This document shows positions 63,740 to 64,000 of a stretch of 64,000 bases of DNA, piece after piece. The notes beneath the pieces were generated by a model. The model did no database searches. It worked only from the letters and a program-made list of their open reading frames with translations, and had not been told where the DNA came from. Origin of the DNA: Kushneria pakistanensis (GTDB lineage Bacteria > Pseudomonadota > Gammaproteobacteria > Pseudomonadales > Halomonadaceae); NCBI RefSeq assembly GCF_014652795.1, contig NZ_BMZM01000003.1, positions 372,001-436,000 of the forward strand. The letters run 5' to 3'. Made by a program: the position numbers and the translations under genes. Every line of letters begins with the position of its first letter. Within the stretch, counting starts at the first letter, position 1.

Positions 63740-64000
63740 ATGCTTTATGGCATCCAATATCTAAGAGGTGTAGCCGCCCTTATCGTCCTTTTTTTTCATT
63801 CAAAAGTGAGTCTTGATCATTATATTGCAGCCAATGGTAACAACGAATACCTTATAGGTCGCACAACATGGGATACTTTTGGAAAAACAGGTGTTGATAT
63901 ATTTTTTGTGATAAGCGGCCTTGTTATAACTCTTTCTTTTTCAAAAATAGACATATCGAAAACCAATGAAATTAAATTTTTTCTAAAAAAAAGAATAGTT
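63740..64000 (+). CDS. acyltransferase family 3 (OafA/YrhL-like), N-terminal part, cut by window end
   Basis: The first 87 codons of an integral membrane acyltransferase. The start reads MLYGIQYLRGVAALIVLFFHSKVSLDHYI, containing the RG-x-A-A-L-x-V-L-x-F-H motif with the catalytic-type His, and TFGKTGVDIFFVISGLVITLSF is the second block. Such enzymes add O-acetyl or succinyl groups to polysaccharides, which fits the neighbouring glycan genes. AGGAA lies 8 bases before the ATG. The 3' end lies outside the window. Confidence 0.88.
   Translation, partial: MLYGIQYLRGVAALIVLFFHSKVSLDHYIAANGNNEYLIGRTTWDTFGKTGVDIFFVISGLVITLSFSKIDISKTNEIKFFLKKRIV

Overview
The window is a piece of a gammaproteobacterial chromosome, GC-rich over most of its length. 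Gene order and protein flavour point to the Halomonadaceae (Halomonas/Kushneria/Chromohalobacter-like). The main reasons are the ftsB-ispD-ispF-truD-surE-nlpD-rpoS backbone, many acidic proteins and a stress set of CsbD, PRC-barrel, DUF2945 and DUF3140 proteins. The assignment is inferred from protein resemblance only. I saw no rRNA, tRNA, CRISPR, transposase or prophage genes.

Positions 1-9000 hold the 3' end of glgB, a small envelope/stress cluster on the minus strand, an unrecognised two-helix membrane protein, two CPFC glutaredoxin-fold proteins, two CsbD proteins, a parvulin, an adenine-deaminase-type enzyme and an AEC transporter. Positions 9000-14000 look like a sugar-uptake unit: a sodium/solute symporter converges on a GH42 beta-galactosidase that lies downstream of a FadR-type regulator. 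Palindromes sharing TCAGACATT lie in front of both the symporter and the regulator. Positions 14000-24500 carry thiC with a TPP riboswitch, tenA, an MFS pump, a pirin and an abgT-abgA-abgB set for p-aminobenzoyl-glutamate use.

Positions 24500-33000 hold yajQ, an LpxL-type acyltransferase, an MFS transporter, a porin / short PstS-like protein / diguanylate cyclase trio, and an overlapping 2OG-oxygenase and NUDIX pair. Positions 33200-44200 are mostly housekeeping: ftsB-ispD-ispF-truD with overlapping or nearly overlapping ends, surE, a DUF368 (PopT-type) polyprenyl-phosphate transporter, nlpD, rpoS, then tolC-alr-lpxL. Positions 44200-52700 hold ettA, a small charged protein, a short LOV blue-light receptor, a SelW-like protein, zntB and tesA/ybbA/ybbP.

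From about 52.7 kb the DNA becomes AT-richer and encodes surface polysaccharide synthesis: an ATP-grasp protein, an O-antigen-ligase-like protein, a GT4 glycosyltransferase, a PssD/PssE (Alg14/Alg13-like) pair, a Wzx flippase, a Wzy-like polymerase, a polyprenyl glycosylphosphotransferase and the start of an acyltransferase. The housekeeping gene glyA sits inside this block. Together these would make, flip, polymerise and decorate a lipid-linked polysaccharide. No wholly new defence or mobile system is evident. The most interesting items are the LOV protein, the porin/PBP/cyclase module, the GH42/symporter operator pair, PopT in the surE-rpoS locus and a perfect 17-bp hairpin inside wzx.
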